Below the pieces are notes generated by a model. It did not search any database. It saw only the letters and a program-made list of their open reading frames with translations, and was not told the DNA's origin. 64,000 nt of DNA from NCBI GenBank assembly GCA_964399545.1, contig CAYNRG010000008.1, positions 10,025-74,024 of the forward strand, given 5' to 3'. The translations under genes were made by a program, and so were the position numbers. The stretch is from CAYNRG01 sp964399545. Lineage in GTDB: Bacteria; Bacillota_I; Bacilli_A; Erysipelotrichales; Erysipelotrichaceae. Shown here one piece after another: positions 50,252 through 58,036 of the stretch. Within the stretch, counting starts at the first letter, position 1. The number at the start of each line of letters is the position of its first letter.

Positions 50252-51070
50252 ATGTTAGAAATTTTGAAGTCTTTAGTTATGGGTATTATTCAGGGAATTA
50301 CAGAGTGGCTCCCTATTAGTAGTACAGGTCATATGATTTTAGTTAATGATTTTTTCCCAATGCAAGTGTATCAAGATGCTATTCAAAACAAAGAGTTTGT
50401 GGATATGTTTATGGTTGTGATTCAGTTGGGTAGTATCTTAGCTGTTTTATTATTGTATTATAAAAAATTGAATCCATTCAAAAAAAATAAAGTAGAACAG
50501 AGAAGTACCATTGATCTTTGGCTTAAGGTTGCAGTAGCAGCTATTCCTGCAGCAGTTGCTGGAATTTTATTTGATGATGTCATTGATTCAGTGTTGTATA
50601 AACCAAGTGTTGTTGCGTTAATGCTAATTATTTATGGTGTTGCTTTTCTGTGGATTGAATCAAGAAAAAATAAGGTAACAATAAAAACAATTGAAGCAAT
50701 GAGTTTTCAAACAGCTTTTTTGATTGGTGTTTTCCAAATGTTGGCTTTAGTCCCTGGAACATCACGAAGTGGCGCAACTATTTTAGGAGCTGTACTGTTG
50801 GGATGCATGCGTCCGGTAGCAGCAGAATTTTCATTCTTTTTAGCAATTCCTATGATGTTTGGAGCGAGTCTTGTTAAGTTAATTAAAATGAAGATTGCTT
50901 TAGACCTTTTTGGACTAACGGTTCTTTTAGTAGGAACAATTACGGCTTTTGTAGTCTCTGTTGTGGTGATTAAAGGATTTATGAGTTACATTCGAAAGCA
51001 TGACTTTAAGCTCTTTGGTTATTACCGTATTGTTTTAGGAGGGTTGATCCTTCTTAATTTGATTCTTTAG
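50252..51070 (+). CDS. uppP: Undecaprenyl-diphosphatase UppP (BacA)
   Basis: Membrane phosphatase that recycles undecaprenyl pyrophosphate for cell-wall synthesis and gives bacitracin tolerance; 272 residues with about eight helices. Both consensus regions are intact: GIIQGITEWLPISSTGHMIL (about 10-30, with catalytic Glu) and PGTSRSGATILGAVLLG (about 168-184, with Ser and Arg). GAGGTGATATT precedes the ATG. The CcdA-thioredoxin gene follows after 9 bp, so they are probably co-transcribed. Confidence 0.95.
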   Translation: MLEILKSLVMGIIQGITEWLPISSTGHMILVNDFFPMQVYQDAIQNKEFVDMFMVVIQLGSILAVLLLYYKKLNPFKKNKVEQRSTIDLWLKVAVAAIPAAVAGILFDDVIDSVLYKPSVVALMLIIYGVAFLWIESRKNKVTIKTIEAMSFQTAFLIGVFQMLALVPGTSRSGATILGAVLLGCMRPVAAEFSFFLAIPMMFGASLVKLIKMKIALDLFGLTVLLVGTITAFVVSVVVIKGFMSYIRKHDFKLFGYYRIVLGGLILLNLIL

Positions 51071-51079
51071 GAGATAACT

Positions 51080-52279
51080 ATGGAATTAATGATTGCATTT
51101 TTTATTCAAGGAGCACTGTCAATCTATTCACCCTGTATTCTCCCCTTGATTCCAATTTATATGGGCTATTTAACATCAGGAGCGAAAGTGATTGATCATG
51201 ATGGAAAAGTTCAGTACAAAAAAAGTAAAGTCCTTTTAACAACGTTCTTCTTCGTTTTAGGAATTAGTAGTGTCTTCTTTATTGCTGGATTATCCATGTC
51301 GGTAATTCGTCAGTGGTTACAAGAGTACCGAATTATTTTGACACTACTAGGTGGAGGACTATTAGTCTTCTTGGGGCTATTTCATTTAGAGATAATTTCA
51401 ATTCCAGCATTAAATAAGGAGTTTCGGATTCACACAAAAAAAGACCAATCTATGAATTTTTTCCAAGCTTTTTTATTGGGGTTCTTGTTTAGTTTTGCAT
51501 GGACACCTTGTATTGGTCCTCTTTTATCTAGTGCGTTAATCCTTGCGGCAAGTGCAAAAGATAGTTTACTAGGTAATCTATACATCTTGTCTTATACACT
51601 AGGCTTCATTTTTTCCTTTATGTGCTTAGGGTTATTTACAGAAGAGATTTTAAATTTATTCAAGAAGAATCAGAAGATAATGAAGCGAATTATTTATCTT
51701 GGTGGTGGATTAGTTCTTTTGATGGGGTTGTGGATGATAGGAACAGCTTCTCAAGATATTTTATTACTACAAAATCAGTACAATAGTAATTCAAATCAAG
51801 TTGGTGAATATCACAATATAGAGGAATGTGATGATGTAGAACATAATCATGATGGTCCTACAAAAGATATCGATCAATACGATTTTGTTTTGAAAGATCA
51901 AAATGGAGTTACTCATCAACTATCTAATTATGAAGGAAAACCAATTATCGTTACTTTTTTTGCAACATGGTGTACTTATTGTAAAGAAGAGCTCCCTGTT
52001 CTTCAAGAACTTCAAGAAGAAAATCATGCTCAAGTTTTCATTGTTGCGGCGCCTAATGTAGGTCAAGAAGGAACTGAGGAAGAACTTCGTCAATTTATTG
52101 AAGAGAATGGCTATGAAGATTTGATTTTCCTATTTGATGATGGAACAACCTTTAGACGTTATCAAGTGACAGGATTTCCAACCAGCTTCATCTATACAAA
52201 TAGCGGAGAATTGCTAGGGTATCTTCCAGGAAAAGTAGGTAAGGAAGTATTTATGGAGTTGCTTGATAGTTTAGAATAA
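51080..52279 (+). CDS. CcdA (DsbD-type) membrane domain fused to extracytoplasmic thioredoxin
   Basis: A 399-residue fusion that should pass electrons across the membrane. Residues 1-225 are a CcdA/DsbD transmembrane domain with the two redox Cys in SPCILPLIPIYMGYL (near residue 17) and WTPCIGPLL (near 143). A linker rich in acid and His (EYHNIEECDDVEHNHDG, about 248-264, with one Cys) leads to a TlpA/ResA-like thioredoxin domain with the active site WCTYC (Cys298 and Cys301) and the cis-Pro loop TGFPTSFIY. It would keep exported protein thiols or methionine-sulfoxide reductase reduced. GGAGATAACT precedes the ATG. No partner gene is adjacent. Confidence 0.9.
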   Translation: MELMIAFFIQGALSIYSPCILPLIPIYMGYLTSGAKVIDHDGKVQYKKSKVLLTTFFFVLGISSVFFIAGLSMSVIRQWLQEYRIILTLLGGGLLVFLGLFHLEIISIPALNKEFRIHTKKDQSMNFFQAFLLGFLFSFAWTPCIGPLLSSALILAASAKDSLLGNLYILSYTLGFIFSFMCLGLFTEEILNLFKKNQKIMKRIIYLGGGLVLLMGLWMIGTASQDILLLQNQYNSNSNQVGEYHNIEECDDVEHNHDGPTKDIDQYDFVLKDQNGVTHQLSNYEGKPIIVTFFATWCTYCKEELPVLQELQEENHAQVFIVAAPNVGQEGTEEELRQFIEENGYEDLIFLFDDGTTFRRYQVTGFPTSFIYTNSGELLGYLPGKVGKEVFMELLDSLE

Positions 52280-52286
52280 GCAAAAC

Positions 52287-52318
52287 AAAAGGACTGAGAA
52301 AAATCTCAAGTCCTTTTT
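52287..52318. terminator. Bidirectional terminator
   Basis: AAAAGGACTGAGA pairs with TCTCAAGTCCTTTT (one bulge), with T tracts on both strands. It serves the CcdA fusion gene and the convergent kinase gene. Confidence 0.85.
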
Positions 52319-52332
52319 GAATTATAATGGAG

Positions 52333-53151
52333 TTAAACTTTTTGAATACAAGCACAAAGAGCACGATACTTGTCCTGGGCGATTTCAAGGTAGATGGGTT
52401 CTTTTAAAAGGTCATACATATAGTTTGCCCAAAGACACCAGAGTAAATTATGGAATTGTTCATATTTTTGAAGGTGATCTTTTTGAGTTTCAGTAAGAGG
52501 GTTATCAAAGTAGTGCTGATAAAAAAGGGAGCGAAGGGAATCTTGAGTGATTTGATTTTCAGTAAAGAAACTCATGATATCAAATAGGGGATCATTATCT
52601 TTACTATATTCATAATCAATGAGGTAATCTTGATTAGGGGTTAATAAAATATTGCCATCAACGATATCATTATGACATAAGACATGGGGATTTTTAATTG
52701 ACTTAAAATCATCCAGGATAAACTGGAAAGAAGGATAATCATAAAGGGGATTTTTAATTCCGTTTTTATATTCAAGTAGAAGAGATAACCCATCAAATTC
52801 ACAACCACTAGATAGCTTGGCGTTATGGAGGGTTTTTAGTAAAGCGGCTACCCGAATAACTTTATTGGAATCCAAACATTGGGAATAGGTTTGAGCACCT
52901 TCAATCCATTTTGTAGCTCGAACTCGAGTTTCTGAATCATAAAAAATTTCTTCAGCATCAAGGTTTAGGCTCTTCACTAAGGAAAGAGCTTTTTCTTCAT
53001 TTGAAAAAGCTGAAGAATCCTTGAGTTCTTCTTTGGGGATCCGAACAGCAATTTTTTCTCCATGAAGATGAGAAATATAGATGTTATTAGTTAACCCTAA
53101 ATCAGTTTTTGTTAGGGTTAGGTTGTTTAAAAATTGATCAGTTTTATTCAT
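52333..53151 (-). CDS. Choline kinase / aminoglycoside-phosphotransferase-like kinase (LicA type)
   Basis: Small-molecule kinase of about 272 residues with an APH/ChoK fold. The ATP-binding N-lobe has IAVRIP with the Lys replaced by the Arg-containing strand seen in LicA proteins. The Brenner motif is LCHNDIVDGNILL (Asp near residue 180) and the metal motif is YLIDYEYSKDNDPLFDI, which is characteristic of choline or ethanolamine kinases. LicA feeds phosphocholine to teichoic acids or glycolipids, but the other lic genes are absent, so the substrate is open (choline, thiamine or a sugar alcohol). The start at 53151 is chosen because AGAGGATGA lies 7 bp upstream; the ATG at 53160 overlaps it. 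Confidence 0.8.
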   Translation of the reverse strand: MNKTDQFLNNLTLTKTDLGLTNNIYISHLHGEKIAVRIPKEELKDSSAFSNEEKALSLVKSLNLDAEEIFYDSETRVRATKWIEGAQTYSQCLDSNKVIRVAALLKTLHNAKLSSGCEFDGLSLLLEYKNGIKNPLYDYPSFQFILDDFKSIKNPHVLCHNDIVDGNILLTPNQDYLIDYEYSKDNDPLFDIMSFFTENQITQDSLRSLFYQHYFDNPLTETQKDHLQKYEQFHNLLWCLWANYMYDLLKEPIYLEIAQDKYRALCACIQKV

Positions 53152-53191
53152 AAGCTTCATCCTCTGCTTTAATTATAGCCTAAATATGAAA

Positions 53192-53220
53192 TTGTGGAAG
53201 TGTTAAAATGATGATAGAAT
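53192..53220 (+). promoter_or_regulatory. Probable promoter of the VanZ gene
   Basis: TTGTGG (53192-53197), a 17-bp spacer and TAGAAT (53215-53220) preceded by TGA. Divergent from a TATAAT (53172-53177, minus strand) serving the kinase gene. Confidence 0.5.
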
Positions 53221-53237
53221 AGGAATGAGGAAATTTT

Positions 53238-53873
53238 ATGAAAAAGAGATTAGTTACAATTCCATTATTGGGATTATTTATAGGCTTTAATTATTATTGG
53301 TATAGTCATCGATTAGAAATTAGTGTATTGAAACAAATTTTTTTAGTTTGTGCCAGCATTACTACCTATGTTTTTGGCTCTGCGATTGAAGTTTCATTAC
53401 AAAAAGATAAGAAGAAGAGAAAACAGTATTTTAATTTTTTTGTAAGAGGCTTACTTTTGTATTACCTTTTTTTCATCGGAACGGTTGTCTTTTTTGATGG
53501 TTTCTTCTTTAACCGATCTTGGGGAGCCCAAACGAATATAAAGTTGTTTGACAGTATCAATCTATTCTTTAAGATGGCTACTCAGGGCAATACCTTAAAG
53601 GCACTAGGTAATTTGGTTGGTAATGCTATTCTTTTTGCCCCAATGGGTATCTTATTACCCTTAGTTCATCCGGTATTTAAGAAGTGGTCTGTTTTTATAG
53701 TCACAATCCTTATTTTAGTAAGTAGTGTGGAATACACCCAATATCGATTAGCACGAGGTAGTGCCGATGTCGATGATATTGTTTTAAACTTTATTGGAGC
53801 GATGATTACTTACTCTTTTATGAAACTGTTCTTGCATCAATTTGAGGATAAAATTAAGAACTATTTTGAATAA
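53238..53873 (+). CDS. VanZ family membrane protein
   Basis: Membrane protein of 211 residues with about five helices. The VanZ core is GNLVGNAILFAPMGILLPLVHP (about 128-149), the Glu-Gln helix SSVEYTQYRLARG, and DVDDIVLNFIGAMITY, all conserved residues of the family. VanZ proteins alter sensitivity to glycopeptides or lipopeptides by an unknown mechanism. AATGAGGAAATTTT precedes the ATG. The radical SAM gene starts 23 bp after the stop with its own ribosome site, so the two may be co-transcribed, though a functional link is not obvious. Confidence 0.87.
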   Translation: MKKRLVTIPLLGLFIGFNYYWYSHRLEISVLKQIFLVCASITTYVFGSAIEVSLQKDKKKRKQYFNFFVRGLLLYYLFFIGTVVFFDGFFFNRSWGAQTNIKLFDSINLFFKMATQGNTLKALGNLVGNAILFAPMGILLPLVHPVFKKWSVFIVTILILVSSVEYTQYRLARGSADVDDIVLNFIGAMITYSFMKLFLHQFEDKIKNYFE

Positions 53874-53896
53874 AATGAAAGGAAGGAGTTTTTGTC

Positions 53897-54967
53897 ATGA
53901 GGCCGATATCTTTATTAATTAAACCTGTATCAGGAAGTTGCAACATGCAGTGCAGTTATTGTTTCTACCACGAACTCCATCAACAGCGCCACGAAGAGAG
54001 TTGGATGTCATACACGACGATTGAAAAAATAATTAAAAAGTCTTTTGAAGAGGCAACTTTAGTCAGTCTTGCTTTTCAAGGTGGAGAACCCACATTGAGA
54101 GGAGTTTCTTTTTATGAGAAGGTTTTAGACTATATTGCCCAATATAACCATCGACAAATTCTATTTCAACTAGCTTTACAAACTAATGGAATTGAACTAG
54201 ATGAGCAGTGGATTTCCGTTTTGAAACGAGGAGATTTTCTAATTGGTATCTCCCTAGATGGAACTAAAGAAATTCATGATCGATATCGATTTGATAAAAA
54301 TAATCATCCTACTTATGATCAAGTCTTAACCACGATTTCATTATTAAAGAAAGAAGGAATTGTGTTTAATGTACTAACGGTAGTAACACAAGAAATTGCT
54401 GAGAATATTGATCGAGTATATGCTCAGTATCGTCAACTAGGTATTGAAAATATGCAGTTTATTCCATGCCTTGGTGAAGTTGGAAAAGAAGAGGCCAAGA
54501 TGTCTCAAGAAACTTTTTATATGTACTTAAAAACTTTATTTGATCTCTGGTATGAAGATATGATCCATCAAAATGGATGTTATATTCGTTACTTTGATAA
54601 TTTAGCATGTTTGGTAGCTCAAGTAATACCAGAGGCCTGTGGATCTTTAGGCCAATGTACAATTCAATATGTCTGTGAAGCTAATGGAGACATCTATCCT
54701 TGTGACTTTTATGTATTGGATGATTTGAAATTAGGGAATATTAGAGAAACATCGTTTGAGGTGATGGATAGAAAAAGGAAAGAGCTACAATTCTTAAAAA
54801 ATGACCTTTCAGAAAAATGTACACAATGTCAATTTTGGCATCTTTGTTATGGCGGTTGTAAAAGAGAAAGAACTTCAGAGCAAAGACAACGATATTGTGA
54901 AGCCTTGAAATCTTTCTTTGAGTACAGTGAAGAAAAAATGAAACAGTTAATTTTAAAACTACAATAA
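53897..54967 (+). CDS. Radical SAM protein, anaerobic sulfatase-maturase (anSME) type
   Basis: Radical SAM/SPASM enzyme of 356 residues. The SAM cluster is bound by CNMQCSYC (Cys 15, 19, 22), followed by FQGGEPTL. The C-terminal SPASM region holds CGSLGQC, YVCEANGDIYPCDFY and CTQCQFWHLCYGGCKRE for two auxiliary 4Fe-4S clusters. KPVSGSCNMQCSYCFY is the anSME signature; these enzymes turn Cys or Ser of a sulfatase into formylglycine under anaerobic conditions. No sulfatase is encoded in the window, so the target is elsewhere or is a different protein. GAAAGGAAGGAGTTTTTGTC precedes the ATG. Indicates an anaerobic lifestyle. Confidence 0.88.
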   Translation: MRPISLLIKPVSGSCNMQCSYCFYHELHQQRHEESWMSYTTIEKIIKKSFEEATLVSLAFQGGEPTLRGVSFYEKVLDYIAQYNHRQILFQLALQTNGIELDEQWISVLKRGDFLIGISLDGTKEIHDRYRFDKNNHPTYDQVLTTISLLKKEGIVFNVLTVVTQEIAENIDRVYAQYRQLGIENMQFIPCLGEVGKEEAKMSQETFYMYLKTLFDLWYEDMIHQNGCYIRYFDNLACLVAQVIPEACGSLGQCTIQYVCEANGDIYPCDFYVLDDLKLGNIRETSFEVMDRKRKELQFLKNDLSEKCTQCQFWHLCYGGCKRERTSEQRQRYCEALKSFFEYSEEKMKQLILKLQ

Positions 54968-55012
54968 AAAAGATTTGTATTGGATTATCTCCGGTACAAA
55001 TCAATTTTTTTT
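54965..55012. terminator. Bidirectional terminator
   Basis: GATTTGTA (54972-54979) pairs with TACAAATC (54995-55002), with A and T runs on both sides giving T tails on both strands. It serves the radical SAM gene and the convergent channel gene, whose stop lies inside it. Confidence 0.8.
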
Positions 55013-55705
55013 ATTTCTTAGATAATCCAAGTAAGATAGAATTTCTTTTCTTTCTTCAAGTGAAAGATCAGAGATATCAATTGTTTTCTTATTTTTAGCT
55101 CGACTGTGTTTACGCTGTTTCATTAAGAAAGAGGCAATCGACCCAGATAGAATACTAAGAAAACCAACTCCAATAATCATTAAGAAAACAGAAATAAATC
55201 TTCCAGTATCAGTTGTAGGAGCAAAATCGCCATAACCAACAGTGGTCATTGTAACAAGAGAAAACCAAATTCCATCAGAAAAGGTTGCGATGGACTCTTC
55301 AACCTTAAAAAGGATGCCACCTCCTAGGATAGAGAGAAAGAAAACCACAGCAATAACATAATAAAGTCCATTCGATTTTAAAAGGGAGTGGACAAAGTGA
55401 AAGAATTCAAGAAGACGTGATTTTTTAATGATTCTAAAAATTCTAAAAGCACGAAACAAGGTAATCCCAGGAATTAAAGATAAAAGCTCAATCCAAGATT
55501 CTTTAAAGAAAGAGGAGCGATTTTCAGCATGGCGATAACGATAGATGAAGTCAATCGCGAGGATGCCAATAAAGATATTATCAAGTCCTTGAGAAAATTC
55601 TACACCTAAGGAGCGAGCCCCAATAAAATGTAGAAAGCTATTAACAACGATGAAAAGAGCTAAAAAGTCGATGGTTCTCTCAATGGTACGATAATGTTTA
55701 ATCAT
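55001..55705 (-). CDS. Voltage-gated-type potassium channel
   Basis: Six-helix ion channel of 234 residues. The selectivity filter MTTVGYGDFAP (about 150-160) is canonical for K+. The S4-like helix RAFRIFRIIKKSRLLEFF carries regularly spaced Arg/Lys, so voltage sensing is possible. The final inner helix ISVFLMIIGVGFLSILSGSIASFLM and a short charged cytoplasmic tail (KQRKHSRAKNKK) follow; there is no RCK domain. Each subunit would make a quarter of the tetramer. AAGGAGGATTT precedes the ATG. On the minus strand TATAAT (55735-55740) with TAGAAA 17 bp upstream is the likely promoter. Confidence 0.92.
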   Translation of the reverse strand: MIKHYRTIERTIDFLALFIVVNSFLHFIGARSLGVEFSQGLDNIFIGILAIDFIYRYRHAENRSSFFKESWIELLSLIPGITLFRAFRIFRIIKKSRLLEFFHFVHSLLKSNGLYYVIAVVFFLSILGGGILFKVEESIATFSDGIWFSLVTMTTVGYGDFAPTTDTGRFISVFLMIIGVGFLSILSGSIASFLMKQRKHSRAKNKKTIDISDLSLEERKEILSYLDYLRNKKN

Positions 55706-55793
55706 AAATCCTCCTTGAATAATAAGTTAACCTCATTATACTATACTAACCGTACATTTTCTATTAGTATAAGGATTAAAGTGATAAAGCTGG

Positions 55794-55821
55794 TTGAACT
55801 CTTGATTGTATATGTTAGAAT
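55794..55821 (+). promoter_or_regulatory. Probable promoter of the EFR1 gene
   Basis: TTGAAC (55794-55799), a 16-bp spacer and TAGAAT (55816-55821) preceded by TGT. Confidence 0.5.
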
Positions 55822-55847
55822 GTTATTGTTTAAAAAGGGGTGATTGC

Positions 55848-56618
55848 ATGATTCGACTAGTAACAATATATTTTTCAGGTACAGGGAATACAATGTATTT
55901 AGCTAAGCGATTTAGCCAATTGATGGAATGTGATTGTTATTCCATTGAAGATGATGTAGATTTTGGAAAAATAATTAAAGAAGCAGATACGATTTGTTTG
56001 TGCTTTCCTATTCATCACTCTTTGTCGCCTAAAATATTCAGAGAGTTTATTGAATCCTACTTTGAGTTGTTCTCAAATAAAAACATTATTTCGCTATGTA
56101 CACAACAAATGTTTTCTGGAGATGGAGCTTACAGTATTAAACGAAGTTTACCTGAATGTAATCTACTCTATGCAGAACATTTTAATATGCCAAGCAATAT
56201 TGGAACTCTTTTTATCTGGAGTAATTTAACCAAAAAGGAATTTGAAAGAAGTAGGGTGAAATGTGATTCTAAACTCCAAGGAGTAGTGAGTGATATCAAA
56301 AAGAATAAGGTGAAGTTAAGAGGTAAGAGTAAAGCTTCTTGTCTTCTGGGAGAAATGCAAAATGGATTTGATCGTAATTATGAAAAATATCGAGGAAACA
56401 TTAAAGTCAGCGATCAATGTATTCTCTGTAATCAATGTGTGAATGCTTGTCCAGAGAAGACATTGGTGAATGTAGGGTATATTGATAACACAAACAAGTG
56501 TACACTATGCTATCGCTGTGTTAATCTTTGTCCGACTCAAGCAATAACGGTTATTTTTCATCGCAAAGTATATTTTCAATATGATGTAAGGGATAGCGTG
56601 AAGAAGTTGTTTCTTTGA
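55848..56618 (+). CDS. EFR1 family flavodoxin-ferredoxin
   Basis: Electron-transfer protein of 256 residues: an N-terminal flavodoxin-like domain with the FMN phosphate loop YFSGTGNTMYLAKRF, and a C-terminal dicluster ferredoxin with CILCNQCVNACP and CTLCYRCVNLCP. This fusion (EFR1 family) is frequent in gut and oral Firmicutes; partners are unknown. The start at 55848 follows AAAGGGGTGATTGC; the frame is open further upstream to 55806, but that part precedes the ribosome site and overlaps the promoter. Monocistronic. Confidence 0.87.
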   Translation: MIRLVTIYFSGTGNTMYLAKRFSQLMECDCYSIEDDVDFGKIIKEADTICLCFPIHHSLSPKIFREFIESYFELFSNKNIISLCTQQMFSGDGAYSIKRSLPECNLLYAEHFNMPSNIGTLFIWSNLTKKEFERSRVKCDSKLQGVVSDIKKNKVKLRGKSKASCLLGEMQNGFDRNYEKYRGNIKVSDQCILCNQCVNACPEKTLVNVGYIDNTNKCTLCYRCVNLCPTQAITVIFHRKVYFQYDVRDSVKKLFL

Positions 56619-56694
56619 TTATCTTGAAAGCATTTAAAATGTAGTAGGAATTGTATGTGAAGTGTCCTAAAAAACATAGATAAGTAGGATCATC

Positions 56695-56735
56695 GATAAG
56701 AAAAGATTGAATCTTATCTTTAGATTGGTTACCAT
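56695..56735 (+). promoter_or_regulatory. Probable galK-galM promoter with overlapping inverted repeat
   Basis: TTGAAT (56707-56712), a 17-bp spacer and TACCAT (56730-56735). GATAAGA (56695-56701) and TCTTATC (56712-56718) form a perfect inverted repeat around the -35, a likely repressor site. Confidence 0.45.
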
Positions 56736-56758
56736 AAGAGAAAAGGAGAGGAATAAGA

Positions 56759-58036
56759 ATGAATATTGAACAGCTGAAAAATGAAGTGAAATCAGAGGGG
56801 TTTCACAATCGATTAAAAGAGTTGTATGTGGACCCAGATAGATTAAACCAACAAGAACAGAGGTATTTGTCATTATTGACTCAATTTGAAAAAGATTTTG
56901 ATTCAACGGAGGTTCATTTATATAGTGCACCTGGAAGAGTGGAAATTGGAGGCAATCATACCGATCATCAACATGGTAAAGTTTTAGCAGGAGCAATTAA
57001 TCTAGATATGATTGCAGTTGTATCTAAACGGACCGATAATGAAGTTCATATGAAATCAGCGGGATTTGAAATTCCAGTTGTGAATTTAGATGAGTTAGCA
57101 AAAAAGAAAGAAGAAGAAGGAAATTCTGCAGCCTTGATTCGTGGGGTATGTGCACGATTAAAAGAGTCTGGATATGCTATAGGTGGTTTTAATGCAACAA
57201 TGATTAGTAATATTCCAGATGGTGCTGGATTATCCTCTTCGGCAGCTTTTGAAATTTTGATTGGAACGATTGTTTCTGGAGAATTTAACCAAGAAAAAAT
57301 TGATCCTAAATTAATTGGTCAAGCAGGACAATATAGCGAAAATGAATACTTCAATAAACCTTGTGGATTAATGGATCAAATGGCAAGCAGTATAGGTGGA
57401 TTGATTACCATTGACTTTCAAAATCCAGCTCAACCTGAAATTCATCAAGTAGACTACCAGTTTTCTTCTTCCTCTTTTGCCCTTTGCATTGTGGATACAA
57501 AGAGTTCTCATGCAGATTTAACTGCAGATTACGCTTCTATTCTATCTGAAATGAAAAGTGTGGCTACATACTTTGGCAAAGAAGTGTTGAGAGATGTTGA
57601 TGAAGTAGAGTTTTATCAATCAATAAAGCGGTTAAGAGAAAAATTAGGAGATCGAGCCGTTTTAAGAGCTCATCATTTTTTCCGAGAAAACAAGTGTGTT
57701 ACAAAACAAGTGGCCTCATTAGAAAAAAAGGATTTTGATCAATTTAGAAAACTGATTCAAGAATCTGGGAATAGTTCGTATCGTTACCTTCAAAATATCT
57801 ATTCTTTAAATGATATTCAAAATCAAAGCTTAGCGATAGGTATTGCCGTGAGTGAAAAGCTTTTAGGTGATCAAGGTGTTGTTCGAGTACATGGAGGTGG
57901 ATTTGCAGGAACCATTCAAGCCTTTGTGCCATTTCATCTTTTAGAAGACTATAAAGAAGGGATTGAGAAAGTCTTTGGAGAAGGAACCTGTCATGCATTA
58001 AGTATTCGCCCTTATGGTGGAACGAAGGTTTTATGA
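56759..58036 (+). CDS. galK: Galactokinase
   Basis: GHMP kinase making galactose 1-phosphate, the entry step of the Leloir pathway; 425 residues, a little longer than the usual 390 owing to an N-terminal extension of about 40 residues. APGRVEIGGNHTDHQHGKVLAGAINLD is the galactokinase signature, DGAGLSSSAAFEILIGT the GHMP ATP loop, and RVHGGGFAGTIQAF the C-terminal glycine motif. AGGAGAGGAATAAGA precedes the ATG. galM overlaps the stop by 4 bp. galT and galE are not in the window. Confidence 0.95.
   Translation: MNIEQLKNEVKSEGFHNRLKELYVDPDRLNQQEQRYLSLLTQFEKDFDSTEVHLYSAPGRVEIGGNHTDHQHGKVLAGAINLDMIAVVSKRTDNEVHMKSAGFEIPVVNLDELAKKKEEEGNSAALIRGVCARLKESGYAIGGFNATMISNIPDGAGLSSSAAFEILIGTIVSGEFNQEKIDPKLIGQAGQYSENEYFNKPCGLMDQMASSIGGLITIDFQNPAQPEIHQVDYQFSSSSFALCIVDTKSSHADLTADYASILSEMKSVATYFGKEVLRDVDEVEFYQSIKRLREKLGDRAVLRAHHFFRENKCVTKQVASLEKKDFDQFRKLIQESGNSSYRYLQNIYSLNDIQNQSLAIGIAVSEKLLGDQGVVRVHGGGFAGTIQAFVPFHLLEDYKEGIEKVFGEGTCHALSIRPYGGTKVL

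Noticed and set aside
56625..56638. TGAAAGCATTTAAA upstream of galK as a cre box
   Set aside because: The central CG is lost and three positions deviate, so CcpA binding is unlikely.
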